Shown here: positions 8,192-16,119 of the stretch, piece after piece
Layout of the letters: every line of letters begins with the position of its first letter
How positions within the stretch are numbered: position 1 is the first letter of the stretch
DNA from: Chloroflexota bacterium
Lineage (GTDB): Bacteria > Chloroflexota > UBA4733
Direction: 5' to 3'
Assembly (NCBI GenBank): GCA_025449435.1
Contig: JANWJO010000201.1
Coordinates: forward strand, 13,362-77,361
Length of the DNA: 64,000 bases
Made by a program: the position numbers and the translations under genes
Notes under the pieces: generated by a model
Seen by the model: the letters and a program-made list of their open reading frames with translations, nothing else
What the model was told of the DNA's origin: nothing
Database searches by the model: none

Positions 8192-9630
8192 GTAGCCGTG
8201 AGGTACGCACGCCGACCTCGCGCGTGCGCTTCGGGCATGCTCGCCGCGACATAACGCCACCAATCGGCATTTACCATCGTATGTGGGGTGCCGCCAAGCA
8301 CGATCGAGCTACCGGCGTGCATCGTCCACTCGTTGCCGATGTCGTAACCGTGAGCAGCTTGAGCGGAACCGATGTGGGGTTCGTGCGCGCCTTCATCGAT
8401 GGCGTCGGGCTCACGGAGGTGCAAGACGAGCGCATCCGCCGGCACATGGCCCAAGCGGCAGGTGTGCCACTGGATTGTATCGACATCACCTACTCGCACA
8501 CCCACTCCGGTGGCGTGTTCTGGCCCGATCGGGTAGCCCTGCCGGGGGGCGATCTCATCGAAGGCTACGTCAATGCGCTTTCCCAGCACCTGGTGGACGC
8601 GACCAAAGAGAGTGTGCTGCGCGTGCAACCAGTCACAATTACCTATGGCAAGGGTAGCTGCGCCATGGCGGCCAACCGAGACTATTACGATGACGAGTTC
8701 GGGGGCCACACCTGTGGATTCAATCCGGATGCCCCCGCTGATGACACGCTCCTCGCTGGTCGCATCACCGACCCCGGCGGCAACGTGATCGCGACGATGG
8801 TCAACTACGCCTGCCATCCTACGTCGCTGGCTTGGGACAACACCCTGATCAGTCCGGATTATCCCGGGGCGTTGCGTGCTGAGGTGGAGCGCGTCACGAG
8901 CGCGCCGTGCATCTTCGCGCAGGGAGCCTGCGGCGACCTGGGCCCACGCTGGAACTATTCTGGCAACCCCCAGGTGGCCGATCGCAACGGGCGCATGGTC
9001 GGTCTGAGCGCGCTGGCCATCCTTGAAACGCTCGACCCGCCAGGGACCGATTTCCGCTATCTCGGACCGGTAATTTCGGGAGCGACGCTGGGTGCTTGGG
9101 ATAGCGCCGCTCAAGATGATAAGCACATCGCCGCAAGCGAACGCTTCGCCGGTGGCAGCTTCACCGTTGACTTGCCGCTCAAACCCGCACCAGACCGCGC
9201 CGCGTTAGAGGACCAACTGCGCAACGGCGAGCGCATGAGCGTAGAAGCACTGGCGCGCGGCGACACCATCGGCGGCCGTGATGCCCGTGCGCGTGCGGAG
9301 CGGGCGCGCCGCTGGCTCGCCCGTATAGACCTGCTTCCCACTGGGACGACCTATGCCTTTCCCTTCTCGGTCTACCAACTCGGCGATGCCGTGTGGGTGA
9401 CGACCGGTGGGGAGCCGTACAACGTGCTGCAAGTTGAACTCCGGCGACGCTTTCCGCAGCTCACCGTACTGGTTTCACCGTTAGCCGGCGGCAGGGCAGC
9501 AGCCTACCTGTTGCCGCTAGATCGCTATGGCAAAGGCCTATATCAGGAAGAGCCTTCGAGCTTGGCTCCAGGGTGTCTCGAGCAGTTGATCGAGGCGGTA
9601 GCCGCACGCATCGCCGCACTGGAGGAGTAG
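8188..9630 (+). CDS. neutral/alkaline ceramidase-like hydrolase
   Basis: A 480-residue protein similar to the N-terminal domain of neutral/alkaline non-lysosomal ceramidases (zinc amidases). Candidate zinc ligands lie in SHTHSG and NYACHPTSL. GACGDLGPRWN occupies the place of the catalytic-loop signature. The frame is open upstream, but ATG 8188 is chosen because it overlaps the aminotransferase stop as ATGA and precedes the conserved segment RVRFGHARRDITPPIG. No signal peptide is evident, so it may be cytoplasmic and act on a soluble amide rather than on ceramide. Coupling to an aminotransferase and proximity to an amidase suggest amide/amine catabolism. Confidence 0.8.
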   Translation: MSSREVRTPTSRVRFGHARRDITPPIGIYHRMWGAAKHDRATGVHRPLVADVVTVSSLSGTDVGFVRAFIDGVGLTEVQDERIRRHMAQAAGVPLDCIDITYSHTHSGGVFWPDRVALPGGDLIEGYVNALSQHLVDATKESVLRVQPVTITYGKGSCAMAANRDYYDDEFGGHTCGFNPDAPADDTLLAGRITDPGGNVIATMVNYACHPTSLAWDNTLISPDYPGALRAEVERVTSAPCIFAQGACGDLGPRWNYSGNPQVADRNGRMVGLSALAILETLDPPGTDFRYLGPVISGATLGAWDSAAQDDKHIAASERFAGGSFTVDLPLKPAPDRAALEDQLRNGERMSVEALARGDTIGGRDARARAERARRWLARIDLLPTGTTYAFPFSVYQLGDAVWVTTGGEPYNVLQVELRRRFPQLTVLVSPLAGGRAAAYLLPLDRYGKGLYQEEPSSLAPGCLEQLIEAVAARIAALEE

Positions 9631-9667
9631 CGGCGCGGCTCGGTGGAAGTTGCCCGAAGGAAATGGG

Positions 9668-9739
9668 CTCCTCGAGTAGGATTCGAACCTACAACCTTGC
9701 GGTTAACAGCCGCCTGCTCTACCGTTGAGCTATCGAGGA
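9668..9739 (-). tRNA. tRNA-Asn (GTT)
   Basis: On the minus strand the 72-nt sequence forms a cloverleaf: acceptor TCCTCGA paired with TCGAGGA, a 4-bp D-stem, an anticodon loop with GTT, T-arm GTAGG/CCTAC with TTCGAAT, and discriminator G. The anticodon stem carries one G-A opposition at 27-43. CCA is not encoded. It lies in a three-tRNA cluster. Confidence 0.95.
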
Positions 9740-9769
9740 AGGCTCGTGGTCTTTAATTGTCTGGTAAGG

Positions 9770-9840
9770 CTGCGGAGCCTGGATTCGAACCAGGAATTCG
9801 TGCTCCAAAGGCACCCGTGTTACCGTTACACCACTCCGCA
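9770..9840 (-). tRNA. tRNA-Gln (TTG)
   Basis: A minus-strand cloverleaf of 71 nt: acceptor TGCGGAG with CTCCGCA, anticodon TTG in a CTTTGGA loop, T-arm CCTGG/CCAGG, discriminator G. CCA is not encoded. It reads CAA and CAG codons. If Gln-tRNA is made by transamidation here, this would be a substrate of GatCAB. Confidence 0.95.
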
Positions 9841-9862
9841 CCAAGCCGCCGCTCGAAATGTG

Positions 9863-9948
9863 TGCCGGGGGCCGGGGTCGAACCGGCACGGAGGTTTCCC
9901 CCCATCAGTTTTTGAGACTGACGCGTCTGCCTATTCCGCCACTCCGGC
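9863..9948 (-). tRNA. tRNA-Leu (CAA)
   Basis: A minus-strand class II tRNA of 86 nt with a long variable arm. The anticodon loop CTCAAAA gives CAA, reading TTG codons. T-arm GCCGG/CCGGC and discriminator A fit tRNA-Leu. The acceptor stem GCCGGAG/CCCCGGC has an A-C opposition at 6-67. It is the first of the three tRNAs in the direction of transcription. Confidence 0.93.
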
Positions 9949-9976
9949 CAGCGCAAACAACCTTCGAGCGACGGGT

Positions 9977-10006
9977 AGTGTACGACATGCCTCTAGGCGA
10001 CCGCAA
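9977..10006 (-). promoter_or_regulatory. putative promoter of the tRNA cluster
   Basis: Upstream of tRNA-Leu on the minus strand, TTGCGG (complement of 10001-10006) is followed after 18 bases by TACACT (complement of 9977-9982). Spacing and hexamers are acceptable for a sigma-70-type promoter. The -10 box ends 28 bp from the mature tRNA 5' end, as expected for a short precursor leader. Confidence 0.45.
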
Positions 10007-10021
10007 CAGGAGGGATACTGT

Positions 10022-10090
10022 ATGTGCTGGGGTATGCTTGTGGAGCTTACCGGCGCGGCTTGCGCCGCAAGTGTGCCTGAAGTTGGCTGA
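10022..10090 (+). CDS. 22-codon upstream ORF abutting mutS2
   Basis: ATG at 10022 is preceded by a strong ribosome site (AGGAGGG, about 8 bp away). The ORF encodes 22 residues rich in Cys, Ala, Val and Glu and ends in TGA at 10088-10090, immediately followed by the mutS2 ATG at 10091 in the same frame. mutS2 lacks a good ribosome site of its own, so the small ORF may exist for translational coupling. An internal hairpin GCGGC/GCCGC lies at 10055-10068. It could instead be chance. Confidence 0.4.
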   Translation: MCWGMLVELTGAACAASVPEVG

Positions 10091-12469
10091 ATGGACTTGG
10101 TCGAGGTGAACAACAAGGCGCTCGTCACGCTTGAGTTGCCAGCGGTCCTCGATCAACTCGCAGCGCGCACCGCTTTCTCGGCGAGCCGAGAGCTGGCCGT
10201 TGGGCTCGAACCGGTGGCCGACCGGTATTGGGTTGAACGCCGCCAGGAAGAAACGGCTGAAGCGTTCGCGCTACTGGCAGAGCGCCCTGACTTCTCCGTG
10301 CGCGGGGCCCGCGACGTGCGGCAGCTCGCCAAGAAGGCAGAGCTTGGCGGCATTCTCGACCCGTTGCAACTGCTAAGTATCAGCGGCACGTTACGTGCCG
10401 GCCATGCCATTGTGGGAACCCTCAAGCGGCTCAACGTCGAAACCTTTCGCGTGTTGCAGGAGATTGGCGAGCGTATCCATCCGTGCTCAGCCGTGGTAGC
10501 CGAAGTCGACGCGACCATTACCGAAGATGGCGAGGTCAAGGACTCGGCGAGCCAAACACTCGCGCGCATCCGGCGTGAGCTCCAGCAAGTCCGCTCACGC
10601 GTCGCTGAGCGGCTCAACTCCTACCTGAATACCCATCGAACGGCTCTGCAAGAACCCATCATCACGACGCGCAACGACCGGTTTGTGTTGCCTGTGCGCG
10701 CAGATCATAAATCTGACGTGCCCGGACTCGTTCATGACCAGTCGGCCAGTGGCGCCACCCTCTATATCGAGCCAATGGCGGTAGTGGAACTCAACAACGC
10801 CATGCGATCGCTGCAGGCCGAGGAGCATCACGAGGTCGAGCGGATCCTACAAGAAGTCTCAGGCGCCGTGGGCGCCGTGGCTCCGCTGGCGGTGGAGACG
10901 GTCGAGTCGATCGCCACAATCGACCTGTGCCTTGCCAAAGCGCGGCTTGCTGAGGAGCAGAAGGCGACCCGCCCACTTCTCGTTGAAGCTGGCAAGCTGC
11001 GACTGAGCAATGCGCGGCACCCGTTACTCAAGGGCACCGTGGTGCCACTCAGCCTCGAACTTGGCAGCGACTGGTCCCAGATTGTGATCACTGGGCCCAA
11101 TACCGGCGGCAAGACTGTTGCGCTCAAGACCGTTGGACTGCTCACACTCATGGCAACCTGCGGTCTGCACATACCGGCCGGCGATGGATCCGAGATTGGC
11201 CTCGCGCGGGATGTATGGGCAGACATTGGTGATGAGCAGAGCATCGCCCAAAGCCTTTCGACGTTTTCATCGCACATGAACAACATCATCCGCATCGTGG
11301 ACAGTTGCTCACCAGGAGATCTGGTATTGCTCGACGAATTGGGAGCCGGTACCGATCCAGTCGAGGGCGCCGCGCTGGCTCGCGCCATCCTGGACCACTT
11401 GCGTGCGCGCCGTGTCGCCGTAGTCGCGACCACGCACTACGCCGAGCTCAAGGGATACGCGCACACTACGCCGGGCGTTCAGAACGCCTCGGTGGAGTTT
11501 GATGTGGAGACGCTGTCGCCCACCTACCGGCTTACGATGGGGCTTCCCGGTCGCAGCAACGCGCTGGCGATCGCTACCAGGCTCGGCTTGCGACCCGACA
11601 TCGTCAAAGCGGCTGCCGACACCCTGTCGCCTGATCAGCATCAGTTTGAGCGCCTGCTTGCGGAAATCGCCAGCGATCGCAAACAAGCGGCTGCCGCGCT
11701 CACCGAGGCCAGTGTGCAGCAGCGACGCGCCGAGATTGCGCGCGCCGAAGCTGAACGGCGCGTTGCGGGCATCGAACGGGAGCGGCAGCGCGTCCTCAAG
11801 GAAGCCGAGGATGGGGCCGAGCGTGACCTTTCCGCCTTCCGGGCACAACTCAACGCCATGCGAGCACGGTCCGACTCGGCGGCAACACGTCGGGAAGTCC
11901 AGGGTCTCCAGGACGAGACGTCGGGCATGCTGCGTGAGCTCTTGGAAAGGCGGCACAAGGCAGCCCAACAGGGTGTGGCTGCGAAACCGGCGCCAGCCCG
12001 ATTTGTCACCGGCGAGTGGGTTCACGTCGAGTCACTCGACCAGGTGGGGCAGGTGGTGTCGCTCGCCAGTGACGGGTCTAGCGCCGAAGTGCAAATTGGG
12101 CGGCTCAAGGTGCGCGCCAAAGTCACTGAACTTCAACCCAGTAAGAAGCCGAATGTACATGCAGCAGTTGCCGACCGCTCCCCAATCGTTTCTTACGAAC
12201 CAGCCGTCACGGTACCGAAGGTTGGCATCATCTCTTCACAGTTGGACTTGCGGGGTAAGCGCGCTGCCGATGTTGACTTGGAACTCGACAGGTTCCTCAA
12301 TGACGCGTCGCGGGCCGGCGTGCCGTTCGCACGCATCGTGCACGGCAAGGGGACCGGCGCGCTGCGACAAGTGGTGCAAGAACAGCTGACCGGCCACCCC
12401 CTGGTGCGTTCGTTTCGCAACGGTGAAGCCGGTGAGGGGGGCGATGGCGTCACTATCGCCATGTTGTAG
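10091..12469 (+). CDS. mutS2: MutS2 family ATPase/endonuclease
   Basis: A 792-residue MutS2. The MutS-type core and ATPase carry Walker A GPNTGGKT near residues 335-342, Walker B DLVLLDELGAGTDP and the H-loop TTHYAELK. A coiled-coil region rich in Arg, Glu and Ala follows (about 515-630). A C-terminal Smr nuclease domain contains LDLRGKRA (near 718) and HGKGTGAL (near 751). MutS2 limits homologous recombination or acts on stalled/collided ribosomes, depending on species. Length is normal. The start abuts a short upstream ORF. purM follows 33 bp downstream. Confidence 0.95.
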   Translation: MDLVEVNNKALVTLELPAVLDQLAARTAFSASRELAVGLEPVADRYWVERRQEETAEAFALLAERPDFSVRGARDVRQLAKKAELGGILDPLQLLSISGTLRAGHAIVGTLKRLNVETFRVLQEIGERIHPCSAVVAEVDATITEDGEVKDSASQTLARIRRELQQVRSRVAERLNSYLNTHRTALQEPIITTRNDRFVLPVRADHKSDVPGLVHDQSASGATLYIEPMAVVELNNAMRSLQAEEHHEVERILQEVSGAVGAVAPLAVETVESIATIDLCLAKARLAEEQKATRPLLVEAGKLRLSNARHPLLKGTVVPLSLELGSDWSQIVITGPNTGGKTVALKTVGLLTLMATCGLHIPAGDGSEIGLARDVWADIGDEQSIAQSLSTFSSHMNNIIRIVDSCSPGDLVLLDELGAGTDPVEGAALARAILDHLRARRVAVVATTHYAELKGYAHTTPGVQNASVEFDVETLSPTYRLTMGLPGRSNALAIATRLGLRPDIVKAAADTLSPDQHQFERLLAEIASDRKQAAAALTEASVQQRRAEIARAEAERRVAGIERERQRVLKEAEDGAERDLSAFRAQLNAMRARSDSAATRREVQGLQDETSGMLRELLERRHKAAQQGVAAKPAPARFVTGEWVHVESLDQVGQVVSLASDGSSAEVQIGRLKVRAKVTELQPSKKPNVHAAVADRSPIVSYEPAVTVPKVGIISSQLDLRGKRAADVDLELDRFLNDASRAGVPFARIVHGKGTGALRQVVQEQLTGHPLVRSFRNGEAGEGGDGVTIAML

Positions 12470-12502
12470 TAGGGCTGGATCTGCAGCGGTAATGGTAGTC
12501 TC

Positions 12503-13540
12503 GTGACAACCGGTGGACCGACCGAACCGGACGCCTACCAACGCGCGGGCGTCGATGTTGACCGCAAGGCTCAGCTTAATGCCGACCTGGCGCGCCGGTC
12601 GGCGGCCGCCGGAACGGCGCTACTCGCCGGCATCGGCGCTTTCGCTGGCGTCATCAAGATGCCGCAATTGAAGCAGCCGGTTCTTGGCGCCACGACGGAT
12701 AGCATTGGCACCAAGCTCAAGATTGCTATCGCGCTTGACCGCCACGAGTCAACGGCACGTGACATCCTCCACCACTGTGTCAATGACTTGCTCTGCTCTG
12801 GCTTGATGCCGCTGGCCTTCCTGGACTATATTGGCACGCATCGCATCGATCCTCCGGTGGTGCGCCGTATCGTCGATGCCTTGCGTGAGGAGTGCACTCA
12901 GCTAGGCTGCTCGTTGCTGGGTGGTGAAACAGCAGAAATGCCCGATGTGTATGCTGCGGGAGACTACGACCTTGCCGGGACATTGATCGGGGTGGGCGAA
13001 CAGGACGAACTGTTCAACAGAGCACATGTCAGCTCAGGAGACATCTTGCTCGGGTTGCCGGCAGCAGGTTTGCACACCAATGGCTACACGTTAGCTCGCA
13101 AGCTGATCTCGCCGGGCGAGTGGCACACGTTCAGTCCTCGTTGTGGCATGACCTTTGGCGATGCGTTGCTCGCCGAACACCGTTGCTACCTTAACGACGT
13201 TGTGCGTTTGCGCGTGGCCGTGGATGTAGCTGGGCTCGCCCACATCACTGGTGGAGGACTCGTGGATAACGTGCCTCGCTGTTTGCCAGAAGGATTGGCG
13301 GCGCACATCGACGCCACCACGTTGGTTCTCCCGCCGCTACTTACCGAGTTGCGCGAACGCGGCCATCTCACCGACACCGAACTCACGCGCAGCTTCAACG
13401 GAGGAGTGGGGATGGTCGTTGTCGTCCGACCGGGTGACGTACAGGCTGCCCAGAGAACATGTCCTGAGACGTCGCCAATCGGCACGGTCGTTGCGCGGGA
13501 CGGCGGGTCCCAGATTCAGATTGAAGGAGCCATTCGGTGA
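12503..13540 (+). CDS. purM: PurM, phosphoribosylformylglycinamidine cyclo-ligase
   Basis: A 345-residue AIR synthetase, which closes the imidazole ring of AIR with ATP (step 5 of purine synthesis). Recognisable elements are TTDSIGTKLKIA (substrate-binding DxIGTKL region), HHCVNDLLCSG, GGETAEMPDVY, GLPAAGLHTNGYTLAR and AHITGGGLVDNVPRCLP. The start is GTG and the length is normal. It overlaps purN by GTGA, indicating a purMN operon, and may be transcribed with mutS2. Confidence 0.96.
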   Translation: MTTGGPTEPDAYQRAGVDVDRKAQLNADLARRSAAAGTALLAGIGAFAGVIKMPQLKQPVLGATTDSIGTKLKIAIALDRHESTARDILHHCVNDLLCSGLMPLAFLDYIGTHRIDPPVVRRIVDALREECTQLGCSLLGGETAEMPDVYAAGDYDLAGTLIGVGEQDELFNRAHVSSGDILLGLPAAGLHTNGYTLARKLISPGEWHTFSPRCGMTFGDALLAEHRCYLNDVVRLRVAVDVAGLAHITGGGLVDNVPRCLPEGLAAHIDATTLVLPPLLTELRERGHLTDTELTRSFNGGVGMVVVVRPGDVQAAQRTCPETSPIGTVVARDGGSQIQIEGAIR

Positions 13541-14208
13541 CGGGGCGAATCGTGGTCCTTGCTTCGGGCAACGGATCGAACTTGCAAGTACTCATCGACG
13601 CGACGAAGGCTGGCACCCTCAATGCCTCGATCGAACTAGTAATTGTCAATCGCAAGGCGGCGTTCGCCCTGGAACGGGCTCGGTTGGCAGGCGTTCCGGC
13701 TCGCTACGAACCGCTACGGCCCTGGCTGGAAGGTGGCAAAGAGCGTCTTGACTACGACGCGCATCTTGAGGAGATTGTGGCCTCCACACATCCCGACGCG
13801 GTGGTGATGGCCGGATGGATGCACGTCTGTTCTGATGCGTTCATCAATCGATTCGCCGGTAAGATCCTCAATGTCCATCCGGCCCTCCTTCCAGCGTTTC
13901 CCGGGGCGCACGCCATCGCCGACACGCTGGCCTATGGCGTTAAGATGACTGGTGTTACGGTCATGTACGTTTGGCCAGGCGGTCTCGCCAATTACGACAA
14001 TGGCCCCATCATCGCCCAGGAGGCAGTACCCGTACTCGAAGATGACAACGAGGAATCACTCGGTGAGCGAATCCACGCCGTCGAACACCGTCTTCTTCCT
14101 GCGGCTCTCGAGCACCACCTGGCCGGGCGAATTCGCGTTGAGGGCCGCCACGTCCGTATCGGCGTAATATCGCCGGAGCGTACACCAGTGTCGCCAGCGA
14201 CTAGGTAA
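13537..14208 (+). CDS. purN: PurN, phosphoribosylglycinamide formyltransferase
   Basis: A 223-residue GAR transformylase using 10-formyl-THF (step 3 of purine synthesis). VLASGNGSNLQVLID binds the phosphoribosyl group. NVHPALLPAFPG holds the catalytic Asn and His, and the Asp lies in NYDNGPIIAQ. The loop before that Asp (VWPGGLANYDNG) differs from the usual VDEGVDTG-like sequence by a short insertion. The start GTG overlaps the purM stop. Its 3' end overlaps the convergent kinase gene by 8 bp. Confidence 0.93.
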   Translation: MTGRIVVLASGNGSNLQVLIDATKAGTLNASIELVIVNRKAAFALERARLAGVPARYEPLRPWLEGGKERLDYDAHLEEIVASTHPDAVVMAGWMHVCSDAFINRFAGKILNVHPALLPAFPGAHAIADTLAYGVKMTGVTVMYVWPGGLANYDNGPIIAQEAVPVLEDDNEESLGERIHAVEHRLLPAALEHHLAGRIRVEGRHVRIGVISPERTPVSPATR

Positions 14209-15550
14209 CCTCAAGTTGGCCCACTGGCAGCGTGATCGTGAAGATCGAGCCACCTGATTCGGGAAAAGTCGCCAAAGCAGTGCCGCCGTGCGAACGAACG
14301 ATGCGTGCGGTAACAAACAGGCCCAACCCCATGCCCTGCTGGTCTGCCTCTGCGTGGGCGCGGTAAAACGGCTCAAAAATGTGCTCGCGCTCGGCCGGCG
14401 GTACACCTGGCCCGTCGTCTTGCACCGAAATCTGCACAAGGTTGCCGGCAGCCGCAGATGTCGTGATCGTCACGGTGCTGCCCACGGGGCTATAGCGCAT
14501 GGCATTGTCGAGCAGATTGATGACTGCTTGCTGTACACGGCCTTCGTCGATAACGGCATAGAGTGGCCGCTGAGTCTTCTCGACGATCAGGCTGGCTGGG
14601 CTCCGAGCGAGCACGCCAATGATCGCATCGTGGACCACCTGGGCGACGTCCGCCGGTTGTCGATCAAGCACCAGCGTACCCGTATTGATTCTGTTGGCGT
14701 CATGCAATCGGTCCAGCAAGAGCGATAAGCGGTCTGCTTGAGTAATGACGTGACCAAGATACTCGCCCGTGGCTGCGGGCTTCCCGCTGGCGGCAGCGGC
14801 GTGGGCAAGTTGCGCGTAGGCGCGCAACGTGGCAAGAGGATTCCTCAACTCGTGCGACGCTACCGCCAGGAAGGTGTCACGCATCCGAACGGCGTCGTGC
14901 ACCTCCTGGCTTAGCCGCGCATTGTCCAGAGCAAGGCTGGCTAGGCTCGCAATGGCCGCTGCGACCTCCACATCAGCGGGCTCGTACGTGCGTTCTGAAC
15001 ACCCCATCACCAGGCTCAGCACGCCCAAGCGGCGCCCCTGTGCCTCCAGTGGAACACACAACAAGGAATGAACGCCGAGTCTATCGATGAGTGCGAGATG
15101 CTCGGCATTCTTGGTGTATCCAGCGAGGTCGTCCCGCCTCACATGGGCGATATGTGAGACTTCGCCGGACCCATAGGTGATACTCGCCGGGGTGGAGCAT
15201 TGAACGTCCAAAGGGTAATTGACCGCCAGGTCGAGGGCTGCGGCTTCGCGAACCGGGTCGGCGTGCGCAATGGCCAAGCGGGTACTTGCGCCACTGGCAC
15301 TCACGACATCAAGTGCGCACCAATCTGCCAGTTCTGGCACCACAATCCTGCCGATGGCATCGAGGGTGGACTCGTAAGACGTCGCCTGTGTTAGCGCCGT
15401 GACCATCCGCGCGATGTGAGTCAGTCGCTGTGAGGTGCCACCGGCGCGTGCGCGTGCCACTGGCCGTATCTTCGCCGCAGCTTGTTTTTCGACGGCCCGT
15501 CGACCGCGTTGAGCGTTCACAAGTTGCACTGCTTCACAGCCGGGCGCCAA
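14201..15550 (-). CDS. GAF-domain sensor histidine kinase
   Basis: A roughly 449-residue cytoplasmic kinase with no membrane segment. A GAF domain spans about residues 50-205. The H-box VASHELRNPL lies in HisKA, and HATPase_c contains the N-box INLLDNAMRYSP, G1 DDGPGVP, F-box FEPFYRA and G2 GMGLGLFV. It should autophosphorylate the His and sense a cytosolic ligand or redox cue through GAF. No cognate response regulator is adjacent. The start is uncertain: the longest frame begins at a TTG without a good ribosome site, and in-frame GTG codons 7 and 10 codons later are alternatives. Confidence 0.85.
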   Translation of the reverse strand: MAPGCEAVQLVNAQRGRRAVEKQAAAKIRPVARARAGGTSQRLTHIARMVTALTQATSYESTLDAIGRIVVPELADWCALDVVSASGASTRLAIAHADPVREAAALDLAVNYPLDVQCSTPASITYGSGEVSHIAHVRRDDLAGYTKNAEHLALIDRLGVHSLLCVPLEAQGRRLGVLSLVMGCSERTYEPADVEVAAAIASLASLALDNARLSQEVHDAVRMRDTFLAVASHELRNPLATLRAYAQLAHAAAASGKPAATGEYLGHVITQADRLSLLLDRLHDANRINTGTLVLDRQPADVAQVVHDAIIGVLARSPASLIVEKTQRPLYAVIDEGRVQQAVINLLDNAMRYSPVGSTVTITTSAAAGNLVQISVQDDGPGVPPAEREHIFEPFYRAHAEADQQGMGLGLFVTARIVRSHGGTALATFPESGGSIFTITLPVGQLEVT

Positions 15551-15730
15551 TTCATCGCTTCATCATCATAGCGCACAGACTTCATAAAAGTGTGACGAGC
15601 GATGAGAATCCGGCGTGACTACCTGCGATTGAGGCACCCGATGGCATCGGGGAATAGTCGAGAGCCAGGTAGTTGAGCCCATGCCGGGCGAACGCCCCTT
15701 GTTCACGTTTCGCGGCGCGACGACGTTCCA

Positions 15731-15757
15731 AGGCGCCTAGGAGTGCGGGGGGTGCCT
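15731..15757 (-). terminator. hairpin downstream of the thrC-carrier operon
   Basis: A 7-bp stem (one G-T pair), 15731-15737 with 15751-15757, lies about 24 bp past the stop of the minus-strand carrier gene. No T-run follows. The position suggests transcription termination. Confidence 0.35.
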
Positions 15758-15780
15758 ACATCGATCCGGTTGGACGTATC

Positions 15781-16059
15781 CTACCGGCCGCCAGCGACGG
15801 CCGGAACGATGGAGATCTCGTCGCGATCCTTCACAGCCGCTGACAAGCCGCCCAAGAAGCGGACATCCTCGCCATTAATGTACACGTTGACGAACCGGCG
15901 AATATCTCCATTCGCCTCGCAGATCCTACCGTTGAGCCCCGGATATTGCCGTTCGAGATCGGCAACCACTTCCTGAAGCGTCGATGCTTGCACATTCACC
16001 TCTGTGACACCGTTGGTTAGGCGGCGCAATGGCGTTGGGATTCGTACTTGAGCCGACAT
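15781..16059 (-). CDS. CysO/MoaD/ThiS-like sulfur-carrier protein ending in Gly-Gly-Arg
   Basis: A 92-residue beta-grasp ubiquitin-like protein. The segments RRFVNVYINGEDVRFLGGL and ISIVPAVAGG strongly resemble mycobacterial CysO. Such carriers accept sulfur as a C-terminal thiocarboxylate after adenylation by a MoeB-like enzyme. Here the Gly-Gly is followed by one Arg, so trimming may be needed before activation, as known for QbsE-type carriers. It lies 60 bp downstream of threonine synthase on the same strand. No JAMM protease, MoeB or CysM is in the window. A role in cysteine or homocysteine synthesis is an inference from family and neighbour. Confidence 0.85.
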   Translation of the reverse strand: MSAQVRIPTPLRRLTNGVTEVNVQASTLQEVVADLERQYPGLNGRICEANGDIRRFVNVYINGEDVRFLGGLSAAVKDRDEISIVPAVAGGR

Positions 16060-16119
16060 AATGGTTCATCTCCCTTGACAGTTATACAGCAAATATCGGT
16101 CGCCAGCTAGCTATCTTGC

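Noticed and set aside
7154..8263. long minus-strand ORF (369 codons) opposite the aminotransferase
   Set aside because: Its composition mirrors the codon pattern of the strongly supported plus-strand enzyme; no motif or ribosome site.
7909..9126. long minus-strand ORF (405 codons) opposite the ceramidase-like gene
   Set aside because: Shadow frame of a well-supported gene, with no family motif.
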